From Kryptolebias marmoratus (Eukaryota > Chordata > Actinopteri > Cyprinodontiformes > Rivulidae): a stretch of 64,000 nt of DNA. Location of the stretch: positions 19,785,625-19,849,624 of the forward strand of contig NC_051449.1 in the NCBI RefSeq assembly GCF_001649575.2, in the 5' to 3' direction. Below, one piece after another: positions 34,901-48,500 of this stretch (position 1 is the stretch's first letter; each line of letters opens with the position of its first letter). The position numbers and the translations under genes were made by a program. Below the pieces are notes generated by a model, which ran no database searches, was not told where the DNA came from, and was given only the letters and a program-made list of their open reading frames with translations.

Positions 34901-37694
34901 GGAGGCGGGGTATGAAGAGAAGTAAAAAGGTTCATATGATAAAGTTCTGACAACCACAGCTCCTGATAAACTACTGTAAATCTGACATTTTAAAAGAAAT
35001 GTTTTTATATGTGTCGCAGTTGCAATGTGGATTTTTAATCACTGAAATACTGGTATTAGATTTAAAGTATCTCTACTGTTTCAAAGTTATTTTCCATAAT
35101 GTATAATATATATATCTTTTAATAATAAATTACTGTAAACAAAAAACAGGTTTAAACTGTGAAACTTAAAGTTTCAAAAATATATACTGTACCATGTTTT
35201 TACAATGAAAGTCTGGCAACTGCAACAGCAATAAAAGTTTTAAATAAAATACCAAAGTTAAATATTGCCTTATAATTCACAGTTATGTTGTGTTTTTTGA
35301 ATTTTTTAATGAAAGCTTTACGGTATGGTATCAACAGTATTTGTATTATTTAATAATTATCTACCATCAGCAGCATGTGTGTGTGTCTGCAAATTATTCA
35401 TAATTTTTTACTCAACAAAGAACAGATCTCAACTGTGAAATTTGCAATAAAAAAAGTACACCATACTGTATTAGTTTATCACACATTGTCATAGTTTTAC
35501 AGTAAAATTCTGGTAATTTTACCTTAAGATAACATAGAACAGGATAAAACTTTATTGTTTTAAATTCCACTTTTTTAAGTGATGCACATTTTTGCCCTTT
35601 GCCTTTCTTGCACCGGGCTGTTGCCATTAGGTCCGTTGGGTTTCCTTGGCTGCATGATGGGGTCTCTATGGTTCAGTCTCCTATTGGACAGATTTTTTTG
35701 TGGAGTGGCAGCTCGCCTTGTTATCCTGCTGTCTGAAGCCGCTGCCATCAGGAAGGTGCCATGAAATGCTGCGCTTGGTCTGCAAAAAGGCTTGGGTGAA
35801 TGAAGTGATGAGGTTAGTCTGGCATCACCAGACAAATGCTCAAATGCAAATTTGCCAACATTTTCAAGTTTCTCTGGGGATTAGTCAGAAAACACAAACC
35901 AGAATAACTTTGGATGCAGATAGAAAGATGTACAAATCCAATAAAAGCAACAAATCACAAGAAGCAGAGCAGAGCACCATGCCTCCATGGTCCTTTATCT
36001 TATCAAACTCATCAGATGCATATTATTGTTGTTTATACAAAGCTCAGGCATTAATGTGACTCTGATCTTGTGATCTATCTCAGCATAAAACTACAATAAT
36101 ATCACTGAACGTCAAACTATTCTGTCAGGAGGACGGGTAGTGGAAAACAACTAGACCTGAAGGGAAAATGACAGGTGCAAAAATAGGACTTAAGGACAAA
36201 AATAGAGAAGAAAAGGAGATAAATAAAGAAAGGACGAGAGAGAAAAAAAAAAGAGAAAGGCAGGCGGAGTAGGGTGAGTCAAAGAAAATTAAAGCCCCTG
36301 TCATTTTCCACAACTGTTTGTGTAAAAATATCGCAGACCAATTTGCAGATTCACTCTCTGACTCCGAAATATCACAGCGCTGCTTTTGATTTGAAGCTTA
36401 GCGCGAATGAGCATCTGGTTATCTTACATGTGCAGCCCTCTTTATTGGATTAACACCGCTCTGAACTGGTCTGGTCTCCCAGAATACTCTGACGCACAAT
36501 AGATGGCACTCATCTGCTCTGAATATACAGTCCGAGCCTTTGTGTGTGTGTGCGTGTCTTTTCTTCACTTGCATGTGGGAGTTTCTACAGTGCACGTGTG
36601 CATCAGTGTCACAGAGGGTCTGGAGCTGGAATCTAATTAGACACCAGCTAACCTAAACAGAGCAAAAGAGGGAGAAAGCATGTTCGAATGGCGGGAGGAG
36701 AAATTGAGTCGCAAGAAACACACACACACGCACACACACTTCTCCAGGCACTCTGATGCACAAAAGGACACACCATCTCCTCTCAAATGACCTTTTATTG
36801 TTGGGGAAGGATACAGAGATGGCAGGCCTCTGAGCCTGGATGCAGACATGTTCCAACAGTGTCCTCCTCGTGGGTTTAATCATCGCCATCAATCAAACAG
36901 TCACTAAATCCGCCGTTTTAACAGAAAGCATGCAGCATGTGACGGAGAAGCACTGAAATGTCAAAAATTATATAACAAGTTCCAGTTGACAAATTTCTGA
37001 TTATAATGCAGAGCGATTACAACAGAAACACAGGGAAACTGAAAAGAAACGACTGTAACAATCAGTCACATTGGGTTTTTTTGTGCTCAGGCAACGTTCA
37101 GCCAGAAACAGAGCTGAATGACCAATAACGTAGCTAAATGACAGTACAGGAGCACTCATTACTCACTCACTCCTATGGTTACAAAAAGCAGGAATTGATT
37201 CATTTAACTTTAATTGCAGCAGTTCCTTTATGCTCCTGCTTCGAAGCATGTAATGGCCCAGTTTAAGTCAGTTTGGTAAGGGTGGCTGTGGCTTTGTGCC
37301 ATCAGAGATCAATGATGAAATTTTCCTGAAATAACTGAAACAGACACATTCAGTTTCCAAGCAGCAGCCACTGGAAAACATTACCCGTTTCTTACTCTGG
37401 TTTATGTCATTTGACTGCTCGCTTAACTGATTTTTTTTCTTTCCTTTTTAGTTTCGGTGTGTGTGTGTAAGCATGTTTAAAGTAGATGTGTCAGAAAGCT
37501 GTGCCGGTCAGTTAGAGTCTCTCTTTCTTGATGTCACATCTCCCACCTGCAGGGTATTTTAAAGTGGCCAGTTTGCCTTCAGTTCAGGGGATGAACACAG
37601 CGGTGCAAAATGACTCAAACCCCCGCAGGAATGTCTAGATCCAATAACTGTTCACATTTCCTCATCCTGCAGTGCATTATCACCGCAACTCAAC
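34901..37694. other. Gene-free intergenic stretch
   Basis: AT-rich 34930-35560, a more GC-balanced segment 35580-35850, purine-rich 36180-36270, and short GT/CA tracts near 36541 and 36718. Frames are short and unsupported on both strands. 36290-36620 and 37200-37700 look repeat-free and could hold conserved non-coding DNA, which needs alignment to test. Confidence -1.
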
Positions 37695-38135
37695 AGAGAT
37701 AAAAGCAGTAGTTCAGATCTTTTTGCAGTGGGGCTCTGTGGAAGGTTCATGAACCATTAATAGTATTACATCCTGTATGTTTCCTAGGTGTTGTTTTCAG
37801 CTTTAGCTTGATCAGCTGGTGTTGTGGGTTGAACCTATAAGCCGTAAAGTTTTGGAATGGTGTTCACAGCATAACATAATCATAATGATGGGAGCTTGTC
37901 TAGGATTTAAACTCAAGGATCCTCTCATCTCAACTTAAAAATATATCCTCTGTTGTAGATAGCTCTTTGAATGACCTCAATATTGGAGAAATAGAGTTTA
38001 ATTTTGACTGAGCTGATTGGCTCACAGCTAGTTCGAGCAGCTCAAAAGTGGGTTGCTGCTGTCTTTCAACAACTCCAGCCTCAAAATAATTTGTAACAGC
38101 TCATGCAGACACTGTTTAATAAACCTTTAAACCAT
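37695..38135. repeat. Family A MITE, partial
   Basis: AGCAGTAGTTCAGATC, CAGTGGGGCTCTGTGGAAGG, and again TCTGTTGTAGATAGCTCTTT with GACCTCAATATTGGAGAAAT. Only left-arm-type sequence is present; a SINE begins immediately after it. Confidence -1.
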
Positions 38136-38137
38136 CA

Positions 38138-38505
38138 ATTTGACAAAAATTCTATTAAATTCTGTTTATTTATATGGCGCCACTTCACAGCAAGTTATCT
38201 CAGGGCACTATATAATGAAGGCCCCAGTTCACATCAAGTTACATGCATTTCAATATGGTCCAGAACAGATCCAGACCCACATCTGATGACATACCTTCAG
38301 TTCAATAACACAGTAAGATTAAGTACATATTAACATATTAATTAAAAAACTTTGTCTATCTAAAAAGAAACAGCAGATGGCATCAAACACGGGAGGGTGG
38401 GCGACAGTGGAGAGGAATAACTCCCTTTTAACAGGAAGAAACCTCCAGCAGAACCAGAACCAGGGTGAGCAGCCATCTTCCTTGATCGGCTGGGTGTCGA
38501 GAGAA
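38138..38505 (+). repeat. SINE-type dispersed repeat inserted next to family A
   Basis: TTCTGTTTATTTATATGGCG, ATCTCAGGGCACTATATAAT, CGACAGTGGAGAGGAATAAC, CCTTTTAACAGGAAGAAACC and AGCAGAACCAGAACCAGG, ending in CCATCTTCCTTGATCGGCTG. Best-preserved copy of this SINE in the window. Confidence -1.
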
Positions 38506-40267
38506 CACGATATGATTATTTACAATTAATTGTGTGATTGCATTATGAGCTCTAGCACCGTCAGTACAGCCTGGGGTCACTTTCTGAAGGAATATCCTAA
38601 TATTTCTGTCATTAAAAACTGTAAAAAGAAACTGACAACATAACATTCACATGAAAGTTTAGGAAGAAAATTCAATTTAGTTTGTCAAACTGGTATTTAG
38701 ATATTGTCTTACAAACAGTAAAACGACAAACTGTTTTTATTCATATTTATTTGGCAGATAGGAATATCTTTTTTTAAAAAATCTGCCCAAACAATACAAG
38801 CCTAAAGTTGCATTTTTGCAGAGTATCAATGATTCTTGCACAAAGCTATGTCATTTCAAAACAACAACAGTTTGACTTTTATGCTATATTAAACAATTAG
38901 ATTTAGAAGAGCTGTTAGGATGCTTTTCTTCCTCCACCTAACTTTGTCATTTCTATGTTATGCTAAGCTAACAGTTTCACAGTTAGCACCTAGCCTAACA
39001 ACCACAGAGAGGTGTCAGTGCTTTCATGTGCAGAGAGGCAGCAGAAACTAAACAATTACTTTAGTTTTTGCATGTGGATGTTTTATGGTGTGGGTTGTTC
39101 AGGTTAACGCTGTAAGTGAGAATCCCTCAAAGCTTTTACTCGGAGTCCTGTCCAGAGGTGATTCATGTCAGAGAGAGAACCGGCGCTTTTGTGTCCGTGC
39201 GTTTTAAACACACTCATACATGGACCTAAATGTGGGGGAGTAGAAAGTGCGAAACGCTGAAATTCATTTCAGCCACATGTTTAAGCTATTACACAGAATC
39301 ATCTTTATTCAGCTATAATGCAATAATCTTAAGTTTGAACTGCAAAGTATTCAAAATCGGGGGTTCATCCTTTTCTTTTTGAGCACGCAGAATCCAATAA
39401 CAGCAGCTCTGTATCTATATGTTTATCAGGAAAGGGAGGTTTGGGTATTCCCTGTCAGTCCATATGTGTCACTGCGCTGACATGAATTAGTACAACCGCC
39501 TCTCCTTTTTCCAGTCTGCACTCTCACCCTTGCCTGCAGCATCACATGGTCTAATAAAGACTGTGATACACCCTCACTGCTGAGCCGTACTATTGACTAC
39601 TTTACGGACGAATTTCATACTCTGTCACTGTTATGTAACCCGTTTTGTTCAAACTGAAGAAACTCATGCAAATATGCAAACGCTCAAAGCTTACTGAGCA
39701 ATCAGCAACTACTGACTGGAATACTCACGTGTATTTCTACACATACTGTGCATGGAAACAATATACAGATGTTGGGTAGGAATTTTAGCATCTTGTCACA
39801 TATGACATGTCATCATGCTTAACATAGTTATACACACGGCTAAGAGCCAGGATTTACCCCTTAGCACAAGCATAAATAAACAAGAGATTTATCCCTGAGT
39901 GTTTTTTTAATCAATGGTTAAAACCAAGTACTTCCTCCTTATTCTTGAATCAATGCCTTAATTTGTATTTACATAAGAAGAAATTCTTAAAAATGGCTCC
40001 TCAATCAACTGTATCCATAATCTATGCAAAACCCTTTTGATACTTTATGAGATAAGCAAGGTTACTTTGTATTTTCTTCATTTTAGTCAGAATAATAATA
40101 ATGTGCACATGCAAGTGCCAGTAAATGAAAAATGAGATTTGTCATCAAAGCAAATAATGAAAGGTAACAGACTGGGATCATGAATGGGACGTGATTATTT
40201 TCATTATACCAACAGATTTCAACTGTATTAATGAGATGATGCTAAAGAGCAGATTCCAAACTGTAAC
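38506..40267. other. No gene recognised
   Basis: Mostly single-copy-looking AT-rich sequence. 39100-39560 is slightly richer in GC and free of recognisable repeats. No exon series or RNA gene was found. Confidence -1.
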
Positions 40268-40870
40268 TTAAAGCAGCAGCTCAGATCTTTTGAAGTGAGG
40301 TTCTGTGGAAAAGTAATATCTTACCTGTTGTGAATAGCTCTTTGAACAACCTCAATTTGGAGAAGGTTTAGGTCTGCCAGGATTGACGAGCTAACAGCTA
40401 GTCCAAGACCAAAGCAAGGTGCTGTCAACTTAAAACAGTTTTAGACTCAAAACGTTCACAGAGGTTTGTCCAAATGCTATTATATAAACGTTTTACCAAC
40501 ATAAATTTGGCATCACACTAATTCCGAAATAGCCTCAACTGCACAGGCTGTTCTACAACTAGTTGTGCTTGTAAATGACCATAGAGTTCCATGTAAATAA
40601 CTGTGTAATGTGAAACCATCTGTGGCGTAAAGATTTATAAAATAGCATTCTATGAACAACTATGAAATTTATAAGACTGGAGTTGTTTTAAGACGGCATC
40701 AATCCGCTTTGCTCTTGGCCCTTTGACTAGCTGTTAGCCCATCATTTTTGTCTGAATTAAGCTCTATTTTTCCTGAGATTGTTCACAGACTTATCTACAA
40801 CAGGTAAGATATTATTTGTTCATAAGATTCCACAAAACCCGACTTCAAATGATCTGATCTATTCCTTTAA
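40268..40870. repeat. Family A foldback MITE, reference copy with TTAA at both ends
   Basis: About 603 bp, starting TTAAAGCAGCAGCTCAGATC (40268) and ending with TTAA at 40867-40870. The two ends are inverted copies: TTTGAAGTGAGGTTCTGTGG against TTTGAAGTCGGGTTTTGTGG, then ATATCTTACCTGTTGT in both, then GGGCTAACAGCTAGTC-type blocks in both. The arms extend roughly 180 bp each, so most of the element can fold back on itself. A TTAA at each end suggests piggyBac- or Kolobok-type mobilisation; no transposase is present. Confidence -1.
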
Positions 40871-41514
40871 GACAAGTTCTTTTTTACAATTACATTTCAT
40901 CATCTTTTGGTTTTGTTGTTAGCTAAATTGTAGCTTCCCTTTTTCTGAACAAACTGTGCTCCCCATAAAGCATCCACAGTGCATACAAAGATACTGATAC
41001 TCCGATCAAACCAACAAAAGCAGAAAGCAGAACTCATTTAGCACAATGTGCTGTTTGCCAGTAGGTTCCACTGACACACGCAGAAATAAAGCATTATGGT
41101 TCTTTAAGGCTTCAAAAACCCAGTAGAACCTCAAAAATAAGAAGAATTTCTAAAAATTACATTTACTGTTTTGCTTTCTAAGTAAACTGAGGATAATATG
41201 AAAAATGAGTAAAAATAAAGCAACAAACAAATCTAACTAGTCTGTGCAAAAGCTGCTTGGTGCCATATTTAAATAAGTCATGAATGTGCAGCCACTGTGA
41301 TCCAAACAACAGCAGGAAGTGCAGAAAAGCATCCAAATTTTAATTTCTAAAAGTCTTCAAACAAAACAAGCCTCTGTTTTGCAACATTGGGTAAAAATAC
41401 AGTCATATATTAAAAAATATCAATAATGATAAGAGCTCAAAACAAACAAAAAAAGCTTTAACTGAAACTATTATATTGCAACCATTAATAAAAATAATAT
41501 GAAACTGGAAAAGT
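40871..41514. other. No gene recognised
   Basis: AT-rich spacer between repeats; no usable frames or motifs. Confidence -1.
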
Positions 41515-42065
41515 TCTGATAAAACCTTTAAAGGGTGCCAATGCAGCTACTGCCTGAAATTAAAACATCTGTCAACTTTCTTCTCTAAAGCCCCAAAATG
41601 CCACCATGGTAACCACATGTCTTTCACTCCCTGACAGCACTCCTAATAAGACAGAAACGCAGAGTAGAGCATAAGCCTTAAACAGTCGCAGTGTGTAGAT
41701 TAAAGGTTGGGGGAAAAAGCTCCCAAACTGTGAGTGCAGAAGTGACTGGTCATCACACCTGTCAAGGTTTATGTTTGGACAGTGTAGGAAATATGAGAAG
41801 TTCAAAAAAAAAAACCTTCACTTCCTGTTTGAAGGCACACTCTGAGCTCAGATACAATAGAAGGCAATGGGAGTTTGGATGTGCGCACCAGAATTAGAGA
41901 GAAAACCATACGACCTACAGTGTTGAGAGATGCACTGGGTGAAAGAAGACAAAAATATGCACATTTTATTCTATGAACTGTATAAGAAGCTTGTGTAAAG
42001 AAGAAGATCTTGGAAAGTTTGGACTGAGTGACATCTTCAGTCTCTAAGCTGAACATTCTGCAGTA
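41515..42065 (+). repeat. Dispersed repeat family C, copy 1
   Basis: Shares an ordered set of blocks with 58340-58980: TAAAGGGTGCCA, CCCTGACAGCACTC, AGACAGAA with AAGCCT..AAACAGTC, GGGAGTTTGGATG, GCGCAC, AGAGAGAAAAC and ACTGTATAAGAAG. Same orientation in both copies; no coding capacity seen. Confidence -1.
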
Positions 42066-44349
42066 AAATCTCTAAAAATCAGAAAACCTAAAATGTAGTT
42101 GTGTAAAATCTGTAAAAAATATCCAAAAGATAGATCAGTCATCAAAGGTCCAACTTTCTGTGACACGTTAAAACTCTGAATAAAGTTCCTATTGCAAAGT
42201 CTCAAAGGTGTCTGTTATTTTTTTAATTTTTGTTTTGTTCACGTCTTGAAATATACAGCTCCTTAAATTTATAACACTATTCCCAATGGAGCCTCTTATT
42301 TTGAAGCGGTTGTTTTTTGTGGGTGCTTTCCAAAGCTGCAGGAGGAGCAGCGAATCAGAAATCTTGACGGAAACAGAAAAATAACAGCTCATTTTCAATA
42401 CGGATTGCGTCAATGTGTATGCATTAGTGACCTAACATTTATACGTAGTTAAATGTCATCTTTTCCCATCTGATGTTGATAGGGTTCATTTGCAAAGAAT
42501 CTCTGGTAAGTTCAGACATGGCTGACCAAACAAGAAGGCGTAAAGAACAGCCACCAATCGATGCATGCACCCTTTACCTCTTTATCTTTATATAACCAAA
42601 GTGTGCGCTCAGCCACGACTCATCATGCGTGTCAGATCAGTTAGTAATAATGGAGCAATCACTCATCCCTGCTATGTTTTTGTTCTAACTTGTGTTACTG
42701 CAATAGGAAGAGAACCGTCTGCAGCCCCAAAGCATCTCTGTTATATTTGTTTTTGACTCCACCTGTTGTAATCAAAGTTATGTTTTGTCCAGCAGTTTCA
42801 GAGTTTTTGTTGTAACCAGTGGCCAGATAAAAGTTTATTTTTATTACATCAATACACAGTGATGTTTATGGGCCAAACAGCTTTTAAACAATTATTCTCA
42901 GGATTTTCAGCTACAATCAGCTTGTCAAAAAGATTTGTTTTTCAATTTGGTGAATCAGGCTGTTAATTAGGCCATCCTGCTAACTCCTGACAATATTAGA
43001 TTTGGAAAGAAAATTTTAGATCGGATTAAAAATGCTTTCATGTGAATGATTCCCTACGAATAAATGACAGAAACTCATTCACTGCAAACAAATGACTTTA
43101 ATCTCTCACTACCGACTGCATTCCTGCTTGTTGAACAAATGATTAAACAAATCATTCAATTAGATTAATTCCCCTAAAAGACAATTGATTATGAATGAGT
43201 CAATACTAAACCAGTTCTGCTTTATACACCCAGCCCATGTGGTGGCCCCAGTAAAGAAATTATCAGCAACAAAATGCACCGTTTAAAAAATGCAATCACC
43301 ATCAAATCTTATTCTCTTCTTATTGCTCATACATCAATATTAGCAGTGAATCATAATAAGGAATTTGTCAATATCGCGTTCTTATTATTTCTAGAGTCTC
43401 CATCTCAAAAGCTTCAAAATGATTTGTAGTTTGTTGAAATTTGGTAATTTATCATCTGTCAACAAGCTAGCTGTGTTAGAAAACTCGATTTGTTTTGGTC
43501 TGGAGGGATGCGATTGGGAATAGCAGCTCTATATTTAAAAAGGAGAATGCCCAAGCTTCACAATGACCCCATTAAGCGAAGGGATTTCCCGGTGCTACAG
43601 CTGCCGGCAGAGAAAAAAAATGGTCAGTTTCAAATGAAGTTATGAAGATTATAAGACAAAAGAATATTTCTAAAGACATACCTGTTAGAAAACTTATCAG
43701 AAGTAGGAAGTAGGAGTAGGAAGATTGTATGCTATTTTAGTTACTGGGATTGCTAAATTGCCTCTTTATGGTCTAATTTTTAAGCAAATCAAGAAAAAAA
43801 AGAATCTAAATTTTTACTTTTTTTTGAACTGCAGCCTGTGCTCATTTGGCCAGCACAGGTCACATTTATGACCATAAATAATTAAATGGAATTTAAAATA
43901 AGGGGTATTTATGCTTGTGGTTGTTGTTTCTTTTTAGTTTTTCTCATTTTTAGTAGACAGTATATTTTTTATTGTCTGTGTTAAAAGTCTGCAGAGTTTT
44001 AATAAAATAATAATAAAGGTAACATGCAACTCAATAAATAATCTCCCACAGAAAGCAGCCATGAAACAACACTTGCATAATGAGGTCCAGTGGTTGGTTT
44101 GTTCCACCTCAAGTGAAGAATGAGCAGCTGTTTAGCCATGAACAATTTTTAACCAATCAGAGCAAATTGGATTTTTTTTATGGGGGCATGGCTTCATTAA
44201 ACAGGAAATAAAACCAGCTGATGTTGCAGCATCACACATTTTGTTTTAAACAATTCAGTTTTGGAAAATTAAAGCCTGGAAAATTGTTTCCTTGGACACT
44301 CAAAACAACGTTATAAACATTTAATTTAATTAAGCACAATACAGGTTCT
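42066..44349. other. Gene-free intergenic stretch
   Basis: AT-rich with short frames only; no recognisable repeat except local A/T runs. Nothing supports a gene on either strand. Confidence -1.
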
Positions 44350-45243
44350 TTAAATGGATAATGAGGTCATTTTGAAGTGGGGTTCTGTGGAAAGCTTATG
44401 AGCAATCATTATCTTACTTGCTGTAAAAATAGCTCTTTAAGTGAACAGTACTCTAAAAGGACTGACGAGCTAATGGATAATCCGGACATAGCGAAGCTCA
44501 AAGTGGATGACTGTCATCTTGAAACAGCTCCAGTTGAAAAAGTTACATCGCGGTCCATGCAAACATTGTTTTCTAAACCTTTACAGAGCCAGTTTGTGGT
44601 TATTTGCAAACACAAATAGCAGCGGCTTGCCTTGCTGTATCACTTCTTATGCAGCCTGAGGAACTTCCATCAGAGGTTTCATGACGTTTCTTCAGAAAAA
44701 AAAAACACGTAAAAATTGACAGCAGTTTAAATAATAGCATTTACAGGAAAAAGTATGAAATCTCGGTAATTTAAGTTGTGTCTTAAACAACTCCAATCTT
44801 CAAAATTTCATAGCGGTCCACGAAAACACTATTATTATTTAAACCCTAATTCTCATTGCTTCTCATTGCATGTTTTTTCTGTCCGAAATATTATTCCAGC
44901 AGGACGTGATCCCTGGCTGCACTGGAAGTGCTCTAGCTAGCTGCTGCACCTATTTGCAGCTTGCAAATAACAGAAATCTATGTCAACAACTGTGATGCAA
45001 AACAATCGATGGTGTACAGGTATAAAGTGGGATAAAGTTTTTGAGGTTGGAGTTGTTTTAAGATGGCAACAACCCATTTTAATCTTAGCTGTGTTTGAAC
45101 TACCCGTTACTTTATCCTTCCTGTCAAAATTAAACTCTATTTCTCCAAACTGAAACAAAGAGCTATTTACAACAGGTAAGATATTATTTGTTCACAACCT
45201 TTCTATAGAATCCCACCTCAAACTGTCCCAGATATACCTTTAA
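44350..45243. repeat. Family A foldback MITE, tandem or nested copy, TTAA at both ends
   Basis: TTAA at 44350-44353 and at 45240-45243. The left arm has GGGGTTCTGTGGAAAGC and GACGAGCTAATGG. The right arm has GGAGTTGTTTTAAGATGGC, CTACCCGTTACTTTATCC and ACAACAGGTAAGATATT. An internal repeat of the CAACTCCAATC...CATAGCGGTCCA block near 44795 indicates a partial duplication, which makes it longer than the 40268 copy. Confidence -1.
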
Positions 45244-45578
45244 GGGTATGGTTGACTTATTTTCTCCAAGAATTCCACTTTTTCTGGCCAACAAAACTAC
45301 CGGTACTTCTCTTTCACACACAACACAGAAATGAACAACATATGAAGAACAGATTTGCATATAAGGTGGGGACCTCCACTGTGGAGACTAAAAAATGTGT
45401 TACATCACCTGAAAGCCCACTACAAATGCAAAGAAAGACATTCCTTATTTTCTTTTTTGAAAGCTAATCCTGTTAAAGAGACTGCATTTTCCTTGAATAT
45501 TAGACTTCGCAGACAGTCGTGGAGGCTAACAGGAGGCACTGTGGGAATCCCTCTTAGACGGGGTGGGATTAAAGTCTT

Positions 45579-48500
45579 TTAAACAGTATATGTGTTTTTT
45601 AAACTCCTGTTGTTGCAGTCTTTTCTGCCTCGCGACGAGTGACTCGTCTCATTGCTTTCGTCCTCGTTCTCCAAATCCAGCTGCTCGTCTTTCTTCTTGA
45701 TGTAGCGCTCGTACAGCACCATGACGACGCCCATCAACCACGCTGACACGGTGCCAGCGGCAAAGATGACGAAGCCGATGACAACGAAGAAGAGGTAGTC
45801 CCAGGAGCCCAGAGTCTGGTGACACAACGTCCGTAGCTGGATGCCCACCTCACCCAGACGGCGACCTTGCATGTCAGCAGGCGATCCGCAGACTGTCTGA
45901 CCCTCATCTGTCACACAAACACAACAAGGAATGATGAGAATTAATCAGGACCATTCAGTCCATCAGCAGCCCTCACTGTCATACACACAAGTGTTCTTCC
46001 TTTTGTTAACTATAAAGACTTCTGCCTATTTTCTGATAAATTCATAAAATTAAAGGTCTAGCATTCCTGCTGCTTTTCATGCCAGAGTTTTATACTAAAA
46101 TCCTCTTATGTTGAGAAATGATGGAGTTATAGCATTTTGGTTATACCTTGAAAATGACAATATGCGCAATCTTGTGCGATAATGTGAAACCTTGCATTAT
46201 CTGTTAATGCTTGAAGAATGAGTTGTGAATGACTGCCAGCTACTACCACACTAAATTTTAGCTCAATAGCTGTAAAATCAGCTGAACTTAAACCTTTTTT
46301 CTGTTTTCTGAAGTCAGTTGGCTATAATGGCCATCTTGAATTGGGTTGAGTCCAAAAGTTGTTTATTTGAAAATGGACGTCCAGTGATTATTTTCTGAAC
46401 GTTGAACCAAAATTCGTTTGGTGATTCATGAGCTGTACAGACAAACAAATACATACAGGCAAAAACACTGTTGCTCTGCCTTCAGCAGCGGGTGATAAAT
46501 ACTGGTTTAAAACTCTCTGAAAAGTTGGTTTTCTTTCAAGAATTAATCTGTAAGAACAAATAAATGTTTTTACGTACAGATAGATTGTTTTTAAATATGA
46601 TGAGAGAACAAAATGTATATTCCTAAAATCTTGCTGCACTCTCCATGAACTGTTACAACATGGATGAATGGAAGCAAACTTGGAAAATCTTCAGTGAGAA
46701 GGTAATCTTAATGTTTCTACACTCTTAGTGCTCATCATATAGGTTCGCCTGCTATTTTCCACATTCCTGAGATGCGCTTGTGTGTCCTCACCACGCCCAA
46801 TACATCAGCAGCATATTCACACAACAGTGCTACCACTTCTGATACAGCCATAATCTCACCACCCTGGTCCCACCTTCAGGATGCGGCTCCGTGACAAAAG
46901 ATCACCACTGTGTTAGGTTGTTTCCATAATCTTGATATGTTTGCAGTATTTTCCTATAAGCAGGTCAATGAGCACATTAAATCTTATTCCTTTCTCATCC
47001 AGCAGGCCTGACCATCATGAGAACAAGTCCTTCTTAATTTGCATGCAAAAGGTGAATAAAGGATGGCTGAGCAGGAGTCGTTATTTTTTTTATTTTTTGC
47101 AGCCTTGTGGTGAGAGCGTGGCACGATCCTGTTGGTTGTAGTGAAAGCTGTAGCTGCACACAATATGCGTTTAAGCTGCACCAACAAGAGAGTTGCATTA
47201 ACTTCCTTAGATCGCTGCTAGAGCAGTGTGGGTGTGATGGGGTCATAGCCTAGGCCTAGGCATGAGTCTAGCATTGACGATTTTAATCCAAATTCTCAAC
47301 AACCAAGACACTCCAGTGTGCACAAGCCCCACATCATGAAGACACTGCTAACTCGCGCCACCCAGAACCTCAATACAGAAAAAAAACACTGCAACAAAAA
47401 AAAAAAAACTACAATGACCTCACTATGGAAATTTTGAGCATGCTTAAAGCCCTCTACAATCTACCACACTATATTATGTGTAATTGGGAACCCACTGCAT
47501 TCTTAATATACCCCCGAAGACCTTGCCAAGACCCTGCAAAGACCATCCACATTCTGGCTGATATTCTTCTGCTGTAACAGGGTTGTTATCCAGTGTGAAA
47601 GGCGCCTCATATTTACACAAATATTCAGACCCTTTACTTAGTGCTGGTTTAAAGCTTCTTCATCAAAATCCGTACACTTATGAAGCCCTTCAGTCTTTTT
47701 AAAGAATAAACATGAGGTGCAACTTTGCCTTAAAGTTTCTTTTGTTTGTTCCTCCTGTCAGAATCCTTTGAGCTCTATCAGATTAGATGGAGGCCTTCAG
47801 GGCACAGTGATTTTCATGGCTCTCCTGTGACACTCTGCTGCATTCAGGGTTGATAATAATGAAGTGACGCTCAGGTTCCTTCACAGATGCCACTGGGAAC
47901 TGTGACTAAATAGTTTAATCCTTGCTTCATCAAATCCTTTAATTTTTCTTCTCATTAGCTCAGAGTAATTCTGATGGCAGATTCCCAGCTGGAAGACAAG
48001 TGTTGTAAAGAGGAATGGCTTTTGTCTGGTGACTCTATTTGAAAGGCCAAATAGACAGAGAGCTGCTTGGGGGTTGTATGGTTTTCTCATCTCTACAACA
48101 GAAAACTGGATCTTTAAAAATCTACACTCTAAACACACCAGCAAACATACAAGATAAACAACCTTAACAACCATTTGCAAATATAACCCCAATTCCAAAT
48201 AAGTTTGGACATTGTGGAAAAATGTAAATAAAAACTGAATCCATCCATCCAATATCTGCCATTTCACGTCGGGTCATGGGGGCAGCAGCTTGAACAGGGA
48301 AGCCCAGACATCTCTTTCCTTAGCCACCTCTTGCAGTTCTTCCGAGAGGATTCCAAGGCATTCCCAGTCCAGTCAAGAGACATAGTCTCTCCAGTGTGTC
48401 CTGGATTTTTCCCAGGGTCTCCTTCTAGTTGGATTTGCCCAGAACACTTTCCTAGGGAGGCATCCAGGCAGCATCCTTATCAGATGCACCGAACCACCTC

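Noticed and set aside
35575..36059. Overlapping 86- and 119-codon frames in a GC-balanced patch
   Set aside because: No recognisable motif, no partner exons, and frames open on both strands at once, which suggests composition rather than coding.
47881..48267. 128-codon minus-strand frame in the lrrc52 intron
   Set aside because: Its start is LINE tail and DNA-transposon end sequence, and the rest has no known motif or splice context.
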